A stretch of DNA of 64,000 bases from Virgibacillus_F flavescens (GCF_050574275.1 NZ_CP192260.1:3472001-3536000), one strand, 5' to 3'. Positions 1-8,248 are shown, counted from the first letter of the stretch. Translations and numbers: made by a program. Notes: generated from the letters alone by a model not told the origin.

Positions 1-333
1 ATTTCTTATCTCTGGCTTGAATGGCTCGCTGTCCCAAAGATCAATTGGGTCAACAGGTTGTACATCATAATGGCCATACAGTAAAACGGTTGGCGCATCC
101 GGTCCTGCTTCATTATATTCTGCATACACAAGAGGATGTCCCCCAGTTTCCATTTTTTCAATCTTTTCAAACTGGAGATCCTTCAGGAAGTTTACTACGT
201 AGTCTGCAGCTTCGTTGATATCTTTCTTATGTACACTAGCCGCACTTACACTAGGTATGGATAAGAATTGGTTTAATCTCTCCAAAAGCTCTGCTCTATT
301 GTTCGTAAGATAAGATAATACTTTTTCACTCAT
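1..333 (-). CDS. M20-family dipeptidase, N-terminal part (cut by window edge)
   Basis: The reverse strand reads without a stop from the left edge back to an ATG at 333 (a second ATG sits at 336), preceded by GGAGG at good spacing. About 110 residues are visible. They match the N-terminus of M20 metallopeptidases of the cytosolic dipeptidase/carnosinase group: a helical start, then YGHYDVQPVDP, in which His88 is a metal ligand and Asp90 the residue that orients it. The following LWDSEPF segment is typical of the group. The enzyme is expected to cleave dipeptides or N-acyl amino acids with two bound metals. The rest of the catalytic and lid domains lies outside the window, so substrate cannot be judged. 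Confidence 0.85.
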   Translation of the reverse strand, partial: MSEKVLSYLTNNRAELLERLNQFLSIPSVSAASVHKKDINEAADYVVNFLKDLQFEKIEKMETGGHPLVYAEYNEAGPDAPTVLLYGHYDVQPVDPIDLWDSEPFKPEIRN

Positions 334-379
334 CATTCATTCCTCCAATTGTTTTATTCTCCATTTTAGCATACTCGAA

Positions 380-745
380 CGAAATTGTTGCTTTGACTGC
401 ATTTAAAAACTTAGTTGTTAGCGGGGTCTCTCATAAATGAATGCTAATAAACAAAGTGTTTTATCTAGTGAAAAATAAGTAATTTGGCCATAGCATTAGC
501 ATCTAAGACGCTAAACTCCCTCAGTTAGATTCTGTTTACTCATAAATACTGCGATATGACAGCAAAGAGATTGGAGCGGATTTAAAAGATCCACACTCGA
601 TAGCTATATCTCTTTCAGCATGCATTAGTTGAAAGAAAATAAATATTTTGTAAACCGCTTCACCAGTCCTGGAGAGCGGAGGGCGGTGACTCCTGCAAGA
701 ACAGCACGAGCTGAAGCCGCGTTCTAAGGTGCAGTATTTTAACGG
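380..745. repeat. Degenerate copy of the GC-rich composite dispersed repeat
   Basis: This gene-free stretch holds decayed pieces of the composite repeat seen intact near 19 kb and 54 kb. At 553-583 a TATGACAGCAA block abuts AGATTGGAGCGGA; at 660-735 a CACCAGTCCTGGAGAGCGGAGGGCGGTGACTCC-like block is followed by AACAGCACGAGCTGAAGCC. No convincing reading frame is present. Confidence 0.6.
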
Positions 746-772
746 AACGATGCCAGAACTTCTTCAGAACAA

Positions 773-809
773 ATAATCCGAACGAAACCAAAAGGTTCGT
801 TCGGATTAT
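773..809 (-). terminator. Intrinsic terminator after mccB
   Basis: A 14-bp inverted repeat (ATAATCCGAACGAA and its complement) encloses a short loop around AAAA, 40 bp past the mccB stop. The U tract is weak on the minus strand, so it is a probable terminator closing the yrrT-luxS-mccA-mccB transcript. Confidence 0.65.
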
Positions 810-849
810 GCAATAGATAATATACGTTTGTCCCTGTCACTGCTTCAAG

Positions 850-1986
850 TTAACTATTTAATGCTGCTTCCAGATCTTCAATTAGATCGTCACTATCTTC
901 AATTCCCACCGAGATTCGAATTAATCCGTCCGTTATACCAAGTTCAAGACGGCGCTCTCGTGGAATCGATGCATGTGTCATTTGAGCTGGCAGTGAAATT
1001 AAACTTTCAACTGCGCCTAAACTTTCAGCTAAAGTAAAGTACTGAACCTGTTCTAATACTTTCTCTGCACGTTCCCCGCTACCAACATCAAACGATACCA
1101 TTCCGCCGAAGCCAGAAGATTGTTCTGATGCTAATTTGTGTCCTTTATGACTTTCGATACCTGGGTAATATATCGTAGAAACTTTATCATGACTCTCCAG
1201 GAAGGATACAATTTTTTTGGTATTAGCTTCAATAGCTTCCATACGTAACGCTAATGTTTTAATTCCCCGCATTAATAACCATGAATCCTGCGGCCCTAAT
1301 ACGCCGCCGACTGAATTCTGTATGAAATGCAGGTCCTCTGCTAATTGCTCTGAATTAACAACGACTAAACCTGCAACAACATCACTGTGACCACCAATGT
1401 ATTTTGTTGCACTGTGCAAGACAATGTCTGCACCAAGATCAATCGGCAACTGCCAATATGGTGTAGCAAATGTATTATCCACAATCAGCTTTAAGTCATG
1501 CTTTTTCGCAATTTCTGCCATCGCTTTTATATCTGTAATTTTCAAGAGCGGATTTGTAGGTGTTTCCACATAAATCGCTTTTGTTTTTTCGGTTATTGCC
1601 GCTTCTACTTTTTCAGGATAGCTGGTATCGACATATGTGTGATCAAGATTAAAACGGTTCAGCACACTAGTCATTAAACGGTATGTTCCACCATAAACAT
1701 CATCGGTCATCACCACATGATCGTCTGCGTCAAACATCATTAAAACAGAAGTAATAGCTGCCATACCTGATCCGAATGCAAAGCCTGCTTTACCGTTTTC
1801 TAAATCGCTAATTACTGTTTCAAGTGCATGGCGAGTTGGGTTTCCAGTACGTGAGTATTCGTATCCACGATGTTTTCCAACCTGATCTTGTTTATAGGTG
1901 CTAACTTGATAAACTGGAACTGATACAGCACCAGTTTGTTCATCATTGGTGATTCCACCATGAATCATTTTAGTTTTTTGTCGCAT
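850..1986 (-). CDS. mccB: Cystathionine gamma-lyase / homocysteine gamma-lyase
   Basis: A PLP enzyme of the Cys/Met metabolism family (378 residues). It cleaves cystathionine to cysteine, 2-oxobutyrate and ammonia, the last step of reverse transsulfuration. The PLP lysine is K195 in the motif SATKYIGGHSD; the GSGMAA phosphate-binding stretch and the YSRTGNPT substrate region are present. An ATG at 2007 is rejected as start because the AGGAGG site lies downstream of it; the ATG at 1986 has that site 9 nt upstream and gives the family N-terminus MRQKTKMIHGG. It follows mccA by 35 bp and is the last gene of the operon. Confidence 0.93.
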   Translation of the reverse strand: MRQKTKMIHGGITNDEQTGAVSVPVYQVSTYKQDQVGKHRGYEYSRTGNPTRHALETVISDLENGKAGFAFGSGMAAITSVLMMFDADDHVVMTDDVYGGTYRLMTSVLNRFNLDHTYVDTSYPEKVEAAITEKTKAIYVETPTNPLLKITDIKAMAEIAKKHDLKLIVDNTFATPYWQLPIDLGADIVLHSATKYIGGHSDVVAGLVVVNSEQLAEDLHFIQNSVGGVLGPQDSWLLMRGIKTLALRMEAIEANTKKIVSFLESHDKVSTIYYPGIESHKGHKLASEQSSGFGGMVSFDVGSGERAEKVLEQVQYFTLAESLGAVESLISLPAQMTHASIPRERRLELGITDGLIRISVGIEDSDDLIEDLEAALNS

Positions 1987-2021
1987 CACTTTACTCCTCC
2001 TATTCATTCAATTTACTATGA

Positions 2022-2936
2022 TTATCCATAAATATGTTTACTTAAGTACCGGTCACTACCATCAGGAAAAATTGTAACAATGGTTGAACCCGGCTTTGCT
2101 GTTTTCGCTTCTTCAAGTGCGGCGAACATTGCAGCCCCCGACGAACTTCCAACTAATAAACCTTCTTTTGCAGCAAGTTCTTTAACAAGTCTAAATGCAT
2201 TTTCATCTGTAACTGTATGAATTGCATCCATATATTCTCGATTCATATAATCAGGTAAAAATTCCATTCCGATACCTTCTGTTTTATGCGGCCCAGGCTC
2301 CCCACCAGCAATTATCGAACCCTCAGGCTCAACAATTACTGTTTTAATGGAAGAGTTATATTCTTTAAAATAGTTAGCTGACCCCATAAAAGTACCACCT
2401 GAACCTGATCCCGCTACAAATACATCAAGTTCACCATCAAGATCTTTTAATATATCTGGTGCAAGTGTTTCATAATAAGTCAGTGGATTAGCTGGGTTAC
2501 CGAATTGCTGTGGTGAATAACTATTAGGTACAGTTGAAAGTAATTCATTCGTTTTTTCTATCGCACCAATCATGCCCTTTTCACGTGGAGTTTTAACAAT
2601 TTCTGCTCCCAATGCCTTCATAATCATTTGTTTTTCTTGACTAAAATGTTCAGGAATACAGAACATGACGTTTATATTTTTGTTTAATACTGCTAACGCT
2701 AATCCAATTCCAGTATTGCCTGCAGTAGGTTCAATAATCGTACCACCTTCTGCTATATATCCGTTTTCCAGTGCGTCCTCAACAAGTTTTTTTCCCAGTC
2801 TGTCTTTAATACTTCCGCCTGGGTTATAATATTCAAGTTTTGCATACAAACGAACCCCCTCTGGAAGGGGGAAGTTTGTTAGTTCAACTAAGGGTGTCTG
2901 CCCGATAAGTTCATTAACTGAGTTATAAATTGTCAT
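2022..2936 (-). CDS. mccA: O-acetylserine-dependent cystathionine beta-synthase
   Basis: A fold-type II PLP enzyme of the cysteine synthase/cystathionine beta-synthase family (304 residues). K44 in GGSIKDRLG is the Schiff-base lysine, PTAGNTGIGLA is the asparagine loop, and GSGSGGTF binds the PLP phosphate. Together with mccB it converts homocysteine into cysteine, which separates it functionally from CysK. It starts 12 bp after luxS, so homocysteine made by LuxS can feed straight into it. Assignment as MccA rather than CysK rests on the operon and on similarity to the yrhA-type sequence. Confidence 0.92.
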   Translation of the reverse strand: MTIYNSVNELIGQTPLVELTNFPLPEGVRLYAKLEYYNPGGSIKDRLGKKLVEDALENGYIAEGGTIIEPTAGNTGIGLALAVLNKNINVMFCIPEHFSQEKQMIMKALGAEIVKTPREKGMIGAIEKTNELLSTVPNSYSPQQFGNPANPLTYYETLAPDILKDLDGELDVFVAGSGSGGTFMGSANYFKEYNSSIKTVIVEPEGSIIAGGEPGPHKTEGIGMEFLPDYMNREYMDAIHTVTDENAFRLVKELAAKEGLLVGSSSGAAMFAALEEAKTAKPGSTIVTIFPDGSDRYLSKHIYG

Positions 2937-2948
2937 TTTTATCGCCTC

Positions 2949-3416
2949 TTACTTTTCAAATACTTGATGCCACTCATCACGTTTATTCAGCATTTCCTGT
3001 GCAATCGTTTTAGCGCCATCTAAGCTATGATTTGCTGCCCAGCCACATTGAACTTCATTACAAGCAGGAACTTCTGTTGCTTCTAAAACATCTTGCAGCG
3101 TTTTCTCCAATGTATCTAATACCTGATCATAATTATCATTATTCAGGATTGCTAAATAAAAACCGGTTTGACAACCCATTGGTCCGATATCAAGCACGTT
3201 ATCCATATGATTCCGGATGTTTTCAGCCATTAAATGTTCGATCGAATGCAATCCAGGCATATCCATATGTTCCTTGTTAGGTTGCTTGAAACGAATATCG
3301 TATTTATAAACATTATCGCCATTTGCTCCTGTAGTAACACCAACTAATCTAACATATGGGGCAACCACTTTTGTGTGATCTAAATTAAAGCTTTCTACAT
3401 TCATTTTCTTTGTCAT
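2949..3416 (-). CDS. luxS: S-ribosylhomocysteine lyase (AI-2 synthase)
   Basis: LuxS converts S-ribosylhomocysteine to homocysteine and DPD, the precursor of autoinducer-2. All key residues are visible in the 155-residue protein: metal ligands H57 and H61 in HSIEH and C124 in CNEVQCGW, catalytic E60, and C82 in GPMGCQTG. A longer frame reaching 3458 overlaps yrrT and has no ribosome site; the ATG at 3416 has AAGGAG upstream and gives the usual family length. It sits between yrrT and mccA, where Bacillus subtilis carries mtnN, so the detoxification and transsulfuration steps are co-transcribed. Confidence 0.95.
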   Translation of the reverse strand: MTKKMNVESFNLDHTKVVAPYVRLVGVTTGANGDNVYKYDIRFKQPNKEHMDMPGLHSIEHLMAENIRNHMDNVLDIGPMGCQTGFYLAILNNDNYDQVLDTLEKTLQDVLEATEVPACNEVQCGWAANHSLDGAKTIAQEMLNKRDEWHQVFEK

Positions 3417-3430
3417 AACCGTCACTCCTT

Positions 3431-4069
3431 CTATTTTTTCTCGGCAATCACTAGCCAAACAAAATCGTTCATTTTTGAAAATGATACATGAAAATTATTT
3501 CTGTCAAAAATGTTATTTAGTGTGCTGATAGTTGGGTAATATTCACGATTTAAGTCTTCAATCAAATCGACGTACCCATTCGTGTATGCTTCTTTAATTA
3601 TATCTTCCTTTGCAGTGGTGGATTCAAACATTGTATCAGCAAAAACTATTTTCCCCTTTTCACTCAATAATTCTGCAAAGTTTTCAATCGCCTCACTTTT
3701 TTCATCATCTGTTAGATGATGAAATGCATAGGAACTAATAATCGTATTTATTTCTTTACCAGGATTAGGGAATGTTATAAAATCCCCTTCCATAATGGAT
3801 ACGTCCGGCATCTTATCTGCAGCGATCGTCCGCATTGCGGCTGACGGCTCTACACCGATTACATGATTACCATTATCTAATACTTTCTTCGTTAAGTTAC
3901 CTGTTCCTACGCCAAACTCCAGTACATTTCCACTTATATTCGTTACAACCTCATCTAATATCTTATCATAATCATGAAATACTGCAGCATATTGTGGATC
4001 TTCTCCAGCTACACTTGCATCGTAGGAGTCCGCCCACTCTTCAAATAAATCTATAAATTCTCGACCCAT
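3431..4069 (-). CDS. yrrT: Class I SAM-dependent methyltransferase, YrrT type
   Basis: The 212-residue protein has a Rossmann methyltransferase fold with motif I VLEFGVGTGNLTKK and an acidic residue after strand 2 (VIGVEPS). YrrT genes lead the mccA-mccB operon in Bacillus, but the methyl acceptor is unknown. The reaction would produce S-adenosylhomocysteine, the substrate that Pfs and then LuxS process, which fits the order yrrT-luxS-mccA-mccB. ATG at 4069 follows a TGGAG site. It is the first gene of the operon, with a dyad-symmetric site at 4103-4132 just upstream. Confidence 0.88.
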   Translation of the reverse strand: MGREFIDLFEEWADSYDASVAGEDPQYAAVFHDYDKILDEVVTNISGNVLEFGVGTGNLTKKVLDNGNHVIGVEPSAAMRTIAADKMPDVSIMEGDFITFPNPGKEINTIISSYAFHHLTDDEKSEAIENFAELLSEKGKIVFADTMFESTTAKEDIIKEAYTNGYVDLIEDLNREYYPTISTLNNIFDRNNFHVSFSKMNDFVWLVIAEKK

Positions 4070-4102
4070 TTATTTCAACTCCACTATTCAATATTAAAAC
4101 AA

Positions 4103-4132
4103 AGTAATTCACTATGAATAGTATGAATTACT
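4103..4132. promoter_or_regulatory. Dyad-symmetric putative operator upstream of yrrT
   Basis: A perfect 9-bp inverted repeat (AGTAATTCA and TGAATTACT) with a 12-bp spacer lies 34 bp before yrrT. In Bacillus the orthologous operon is controlled by the cysteine regulator CymR; this dyad is a candidate operator, but the match to the CymR motif was judged only by eye. Confidence 0.4.
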
Positions 4133-4186
4133 CGTTTAAGAATAGCATATGTTTGAAATTGTTTCAAAGTTATCGTTTTTTCAAAA

Positions 4187-4218
4187 GAAAAAGCACCACA
4201 TGATTGCCATGCGGTACT
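4187..4218 (-). terminator. Intrinsic terminator after the YhcN-type gene
   Basis: On the minus strand AGTACCGCATG, a 5-nt loop and CATGTGGTGCT form a stem with G-U pairs, followed by TTTTCTTTT. It lies 24 bp past the stop of the lipoprotein gene. Confidence 0.8.
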
Positions 4219-4241
4219 TTTAGGATTAAATAATTTTTTTC

Positions 4242-4772
4242 TTATTCATTTTTTTGTGGGAAAACCCGTTCGATCATATTTCCCATTTGGTCAAAAATAC
4301 CTTCAATTGGTTCACCGTTTTCTGCCTGATCAGCATATCTAGTTGCTAAGTCAGCAAAATCCGGATTAGTCGATACATAAACGTTGTCAATATCAGAATC
4401 AGTTGATTTCACGATTTTCGAAATTTGTTTTTTCACTTCTTCTGATAGGCCATTGCCGTTACCAGTATCAGCAGTTGCATTTATCTCTGCAGCTACATAT
4501 GCATTGTTCTCTGTCGTTACAACATTTGCAGATTCAACTCCCTTAACCTGCTGTGTGATTTTCTCTGCTGCCTCTTCCGACAAATCATATTCCTTGCCAT
4601 TGTTATTCATATCGAAATCCTGACTATTTTGATCTCCAGCGTTAAATCTTGTTTGTTCTACATTTGTATCATCATTATTGTTTGGGTCAGCTTCTTTGGT
4701 GCCATTATCGTTTTGACATCCTACAAGCGCCAAGGCAGTTATCAGGGTGATTCCTAGAAATTTAATTTTCAT
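4242..4772 (-). CDS. YhcN/YlaJ-family spore lipoprotein
   Basis: The 176-residue protein begins with a lipoprotein signal peptide ending in the lipobox LVGC (Cys19), followed by an Asn/Asp-rich linker and a YhcN/YlaJ domain with the typical VKGVESANVVTTENNAYVA segment. Members are forespore-made lipoproteins of the inner spore membrane; some affect germination or outgrowth, and the molecular role is not known. It has its own promoter of sigma-G type and its own terminator, so it appears to be monocistronic. I cannot choose between the YhcN and YlaJ orthologues. Confidence 0.85.
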   Translation of the reverse strand: MKIKFLGITLITALALVGCQNDNGTKEADPNNNDDTNVEQTRFNAGDQNSQDFDMNNNGKEYDLSEEAAEKITQQVKGVESANVVTTENNAYVAAEINATADTGNGNGLSEEVKKQISKIVKSTDSDIDNVYVSTNPDFADLATRYADQAENGEPIEGIFDQMGNMIERVFPQKNE

Positions 4773-4802
4773 CTAATTTATACCTCCTAGCATATTTGCG
4801 AT

Positions 4803-4832
4803 TAGTATGCTGCAAACTCATTTTTTTATTCT
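4803..4832 (-). promoter_or_regulatory. Sigma-G-like promoter of the YhcN-type gene
   Basis: On the minus strand AGAATA (one mismatch to the forespore -35 TGAATA), a 17-bp spacer and CATACTA (-10 CATNNTA). Location fits a spore lipoprotein gene starting 31 bp downstream. Confidence 0.6.
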
Positions 4833-4937
4833 TACAGTCCTTATATTGGAAAATACACCAAATTTGTTTTCGGAAATATATTTATTATAGGGGCAAACTA
4901 GATGTAATCCTTTAAAGTTTTTAAGGAGGGGAAGTCA

Positions 4938-5174
4938 GTGAAAATTCCTGATTATGATAAGGCACTTTATTACACACTATGGGGACAATGGGATGATTTG
5001 CTTGTATTAATGGTTCGGACAAATGATGACATGCTTTCAAAACGCATCCAACTATTTTTACATTCCTATTATTACGCAACTGATCAGAATAATGTACTGC
5101 AGAGCCATGATCAATTATTGTATTACATTGATCACGCCATGAAATACACGCCCGATGAAGTATTGGAAATATAG
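4938..5174 (+). CDS. yhdB: YhdB-like protein of unknown function
   Basis: A 78-residue soluble protein beginning at a GTG with a very strong AAGGAGGGG site. The sequence DYDKALYYTLWGQWDDLLVLMVRT closely recalls the small Bacillus protein YhdB, for which no function is known. It has no signal peptide or membrane segment; it is rich in Tyr, His and Asp. It is transcribed opposite to its neighbours. A dispersed hairpin repeat follows its stop. Confidence 0.75.
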   Translation: MKIPDYDKALYYTLWGQWDDLLVLMVRTNDDMLSKRIQLFLHSYYYATDQNNVLQSHDQLLYYIDHAMKYTPDEVLEI

Positions 5175-5187
5175 GTATTCATTAGAA

Positions 5188-5271
5188 AGATTGGCTTATT
5201 CGCCAAGCTTTAACCGCGGTAGCCTTAGTTACACTTATGCAGTAAGAAAGTATTTATACTTTCTTAACTGC
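5188..5271. repeat. Dispersed hairpin repeat, copy 1
   Basis: About 84 bp that recur in diverged form at 13262-13352. The 3' part folds as a hairpin, GCAGTAAGAAAGTA with its near complement. Both copies contain CTTAGTTRCACTT followed by TGCAGTAA. Neither copy codes. Confidence 0.65.
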
Positions 5272-5276
5272 CAAAA

Positions 5277-5317
5277 AAACTGGTTGATTCTGATACCACA
5301 TCAGAATCAACCAGTTT
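5277..5317 (-). terminator. Intrinsic terminator overlapping the rsgI stop codon
   Basis: An 18-bp perfect stem (AAACTGGTTGATTCTGAT) with a 5-nt loop; on the minus strand it runs into seven T. The stem includes the last bases of the rsgI stop codon. It could also stop plus-strand transcription from yhdB. Confidence 0.85.
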
Positions 5318-6398
5318 AATCATTTTCTTTATTCTTTTTATGTTTGTCTTTGTTTTTATCTTCGTTTTTTTCATTTTCTTTATCTTTATCTTTATGAACT
5401 TTATTCTTTTGTTTATCTATTTTATTTGCTGGGTTGTGCTTCATTTTATCTTTCTTTTTTTCTTTTTTAACCTCTTCAGGCTTTTTAATCTGATTCTTAC
5501 CCTTTGAATGGATTTTGCCATTCTGTTTCTTCAGCTCACTTGATTGCTTTATTTCCTTTTCCTTTAGTGGTTTGGAGGCAGCAGCTGAAGGATTTATATT
5601 ATCCTGATTAACAGTATTTTTTTCGTCTTTCACTTCATTTTGATGATCATTACTTGAATTAATATAAAATGAGCGTATAAGTTCTTTTTCATCATCATTA
5701 GTTCGTGGTTGATTTAAGTATTTTTCCGGTTCCGTATTTGAATTATCCATCGTGTTAGCCAACACTTTATTCATTGATATATTTTCTTTTAGAGCACGCT
5801 TTCTTAATTCCATTGGCACCTGAAAAGTAGCGATCTTCCAAGAAGTTTTATTAGCCGCGAAGTATTTATCTACCGAATCAATTACCGAAATATCTTCAGT
5901 ATCTATGTAGCTCACTCCGACCATCACATTTTTGCCGTTTTTAGTCAAACCAAGTTCAACACTTTTGTTCATAATAATCTCAATAAATTGTACAACTTGT
6001 TTGTCCTTATAATCCGGCAACTTCTCCAATAATTTTTTTGCGTCTGCATTAAGTGGTGTGATTGATACCACGTTAAGTTCTTCGTTTATTTCAATTTCCA
6101 CACTTGGATTGATGTCCAGATTTACGTATGCATAAGTTTTATTGTCACCACTAAAGAAATAAAATGGCATAACAAATAAAAGTACCATACATGCTATAGC
6201 GATATACCGAATTGGCACACTGTTTTTTTTCCTAGTAGGGAAAAATAACAATCCACCTTGCTTTTCCGTTAAGGTCTCATATGAAACTTCGGCACCGATT
6301 TCAGCGTCTTTGATCGGCTTAACTTTCTGGAAACTTCCATCTGATGCTACTACAATGGTAAATTTCCGATGTTTTTCCATAACTATCCCTTTACTCAC
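5316..6398 (-). CDS. rsgI: Anti-sigma-I factor RsgI
   Basis: The 360-residue protein has the N-terminal RsgI domain that binds SigI (residues 1-55), one membrane segment (63-82), and the extracellular segment DINPSVEIEINEE that is diagnostic of RsgI. N97-P98 corresponds to the conserved Asn-Pro at which RsgI proteins are reported to self-cleave. The last 130 residues are low-complexity Lys/Glu/Asn repeats, a probable disordered wall-facing tail; there is no carbohydrate-binding module as in clostridial paralogues. The start is a GTG that shares one base with the sigI stop, so the pair is translationally coupled. Confidence 0.93.
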   Translation of the reverse strand: MSKGIVMEKHRKFTIVVASDGSFQKVKPIKDAEIGAEVSYETLTEKQGGLLFFPTRKKNSVPIRYIAIACMVLLFVMPFYFFSGDNKTYAYVNLDINPSVEIEINEELNVVSITPLNADAKKLLEKLPDYKDKQVVQFIEIIMNKSVELGLTKNGKNVMVGVSYIDTEDISVIDSVDKYFAANKTSWKIATFQVPMELRKRALKENISMNKVLANTMDNSNTEPEKYLNQPRTNDDEKELIRSFYINSSNDHQNEVKDEKNTVNQDNINPSAAASKPLKEKEIKQSSELKKQNGKIHSKGKNQIKKPEEVKKEKKKDKMKHNPANKIDKQKNKVHKDKDKENEKNEDKNKDKHKKNKEND

Positions 6399-7126
6399 TA
6401 AGCCACCCCTTTAAGATAATCTCTGAGATACAGGTAATCTTCACTTAAAACAATAAAAATCGCTAAAATATATTTTCGGTTTCGCTCTAACGTTTTTTTA
6501 CTGACATCCACTTTCTTCACTAAATCCTTAATCGGAAGCTTTCGCTTAAGTTGTACATACTCTCTTAATTCTTCGTCATTATACAGGATTTTTGCCGTGC
6601 GAATAGCAGATTCCCTTGCATCTTTATGCTTTGGAGAAGCTTCTGTCAGTTCGGTCAGCGTCAATTTATAATCCCAAAGCTTATCTTTAAAGTCAGCAAT
6701 TTCTTCTCTGCGATACCATGCATCCTGTTCGACTTGATACTTTTCATTCACAGCGACAATTTCGGCTGGGTTTTCCATCTTTTCCTCATCATAGCTTTCA
6801 TCCAGCGAAGAAGTAGCAGGAGTTTTTTGCACAAATCGAATATAGTCTATTACTTTTCGCTTCACGACAAGCTTAGCAAAAGACAAAAATGAACTTCCTT
6901 TATCTGATGAGTATGTTTGAATAGCTTCATTAAATGCAAACAAGCCAACACTAAACTCATCGTCACGCTTTGGATCAATATACCGTTTACAAACTTCCGA
7001 AACACATTTAGCAATATAAGGCTGATACATCTTTAATAGCTGATTCTGTACTTCTGTATCCCCTTTTTTGGCTGAGGCAATCATTTCTTCTAAAGGACTC
7101 TCTTTTAAGGATTGGTTAGTAATCAA
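6398..7126 (-). CDS. sigI: RNA polymerase sigma factor SigI
   Basis: SigI-type sigma factor of about 242 residues, in Bacillus controlling heat-shock and cell-wall genes and held by RsgI at the membrane. The sigma-70 region 2 segment (FSVGLFAFNEAIQTYSSDKG, SFLSFAKLVVKRKVIDYIR) and the SigI-specific C-terminal helical domain (SKKTLERNRKYILA) are visible. A GTG at 7135 opens the frame but lies inside the GGAGGTG ribosome site; the TTG at 7126, 8 nt after GGAGG, is the better start. Immediately upstream is a SigI-like promoter, consistent with autoregulation. Confidence 0.9.
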   Translation of the reverse strand: MITNQSLKESPLEEMIASAKKGDTEVQNQLLKMYQPYIAKCVSEVCKRYIDPKRDDEFSVGLFAFNEAIQTYSSDKGSSFLSFAKLVVKRKVIDYIRFVQKTPATSSLDESYDEEKMENPAEIVAVNEKYQVEQDAWYRREEIADFKDKLWDYKLTLTELTEASPKHKDARESAIRTAKILYNDEELREYVQLKRKLPIKDLVKKVDVSKKTLERNRKYILAIFIVLSEDYLYLRDYLKGVA

Positions 7127-7152
7127 CCAAAGCACCTCCAGCCATTATAAAA

Positions 7153-7183
7153 TTCGTCGATTTATTTTCTTTTTTGGGTGTGG
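7153..7183 (-). promoter_or_regulatory. Candidate SigI-dependent promoter of sigI-rsgI
   Basis: On the minus strand ACACCC is followed 19 bp later by CGAA, resembling the SigI promoter elements (C-rich -35, CGAA -10) described in Bacillus. It ends 26 bp before the TTG start. Judged by eye only. Confidence 0.4.
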
Positions 7184-7411
7184 TTTTTTTGTATTTTTCA
7201 TTCATTTTATTTATCATTATCGTATTTTTATTAGTTATAGTCATTATTTTATATGTCATGATGAATACCACCATCTCTTTGTTTTAGGCATAAGTTTCTA
7301 TTTCAATATGACTAATTTTAACCCATACACCAAGCAGTTACTATCACAAGGTATTTACATTTGGATTAAAAAATCATTACTGCTGTCACTTTTATTAAAA
7401 TAATTAAACCT
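7184..7411. other. Non-coding gap upstream of sigI
   Basis: AT-rich sequence between the divergent-looking ends of sigI and the PRC-barrel gene terminator. I see no supported gene, RNA or repeat here. Confidence 0.5.
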
Positions 7412-7447
7412 AAAAAAGTACCGATGCCATAAATGTCATCGGTACTT
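7412..7447 (-). terminator. Intrinsic terminator after the PRC-barrel gene
   Basis: Stem AAGTACCGATG and its complement CATCGGTACTT with a 10-nt loop; the minus strand ends in a T run. It likely closes a transcript that begins at bmrC. Confidence 0.85.
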
Positions 7448-7458
7448 AAAAAACACGA

Positions 7459-8184
7459 TTATATTTTAAGACTCGCTAAAGCATCTTCTTTCGTTTCAAA
7501 ACTAACTTGCTTATCTAAGTCTACTGCATTTAAGTCTACATATAAGTCTTTTTCCGACCATTCAACTGATTTAATATGATTCGTTCTTACCAAATAATAT
7601 TTATCAGCGGGTACTTTTACTATTTTTAAAACGAGGTAATCTATTTTCCAGTTTTCATCATCAAACACCAAATCTGTGATGTGGCCCATCTTACCATCAT
7701 GCCCGTGAACCTTTATTCCAACTGTATCAGACTCGTTAAGTAACACATAATTCTTATTTTCATTCATTTCTTTTTCATTACGCCTAGCTGTTTGTTCTTC
7801 ATTTTGAGAAGGAACTTTAGGCACAAAGGGTCTGTCGACCGCTCCCCATAAATTAGTACCTCTCCAGTATCTGTTCCATCCGTAATACTCCGTCAAACTA
7901 GCTTCATTCGATTTTGATATTTCTGTATCAGACGGTATTGTTGGACTGTTTTTAATTGTCTCTTTTGTATGGTTTACCTCTACTTGCTTCTCATTATTGT
8001 TCATTCCTGTAAATGAAGATGGAGAAACATACACATTTCTTGCCGGTAACCATTTATGGGTATCCACTTGCGCATATCGAATTGCCCAGCTATGATCGTC
8101 AAAGTAAATATCTTTAACTTTTCCCATTTCACCATCTGTTGCATGGATGTTATATGATTTTAAGGTTGATGTTAAATAAAGCAT
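7459..8184 (-). CDS. Protein with two PRC-barrel domains
   Basis: The 241-residue protein carries two PRC-barrel units, each with the pattern G(H/E)MGxVxDxxFDD: residues 1-60 (DGEMGKVKDIYFDDHSW) and about 150-220 (DGKMGHITDLVFDDENW), joined by a polar linker. PRC barrels occur in RimM and photosynthetic reaction-centre H subunits and mediate protein or membrane contacts; the stand-alone two-barrel bacillar proteins have no assigned function. There is no signal peptide. RBS is GAGGAGG. It is 64 bp after the protease gene with no terminator between, suggesting one transcript. Confidence 0.82.
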   Translation of the reverse strand: MLYLTSTLKSYNIHATDGEMGKVKDIYFDDHSWAIRYAQVDTHKWLPARNVYVSPSSFTGMNNNEKQVEVNHTKETIKNSPTIPSDTEISKSNEASLTEYYGWNRYWRGTNLWGAVDRPFVPKVPSQNEEQTARRNEKEMNENKNYVLLNESDTVGIKVHGHDGKMGHITDLVFDDENWKIDYLVLKIVKVPADKYYLVRTNHIKSVEWSEKDLYVDLNAVDLDKQVSFETKEDALASLKI

Positions 8185-8248
8185 TTATAATACCTCCTCA
8201 TGTTTCTTATTAAAAATAGATTTCCCTAATTTTTAATAAATCAAACAA

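Noticed and set aside
4070..4190. S-box or T-box riboswitch before yrrT
   Set aside because: The leader is short and has no aptamer or specifier-loop motifs; only a dyad is present.
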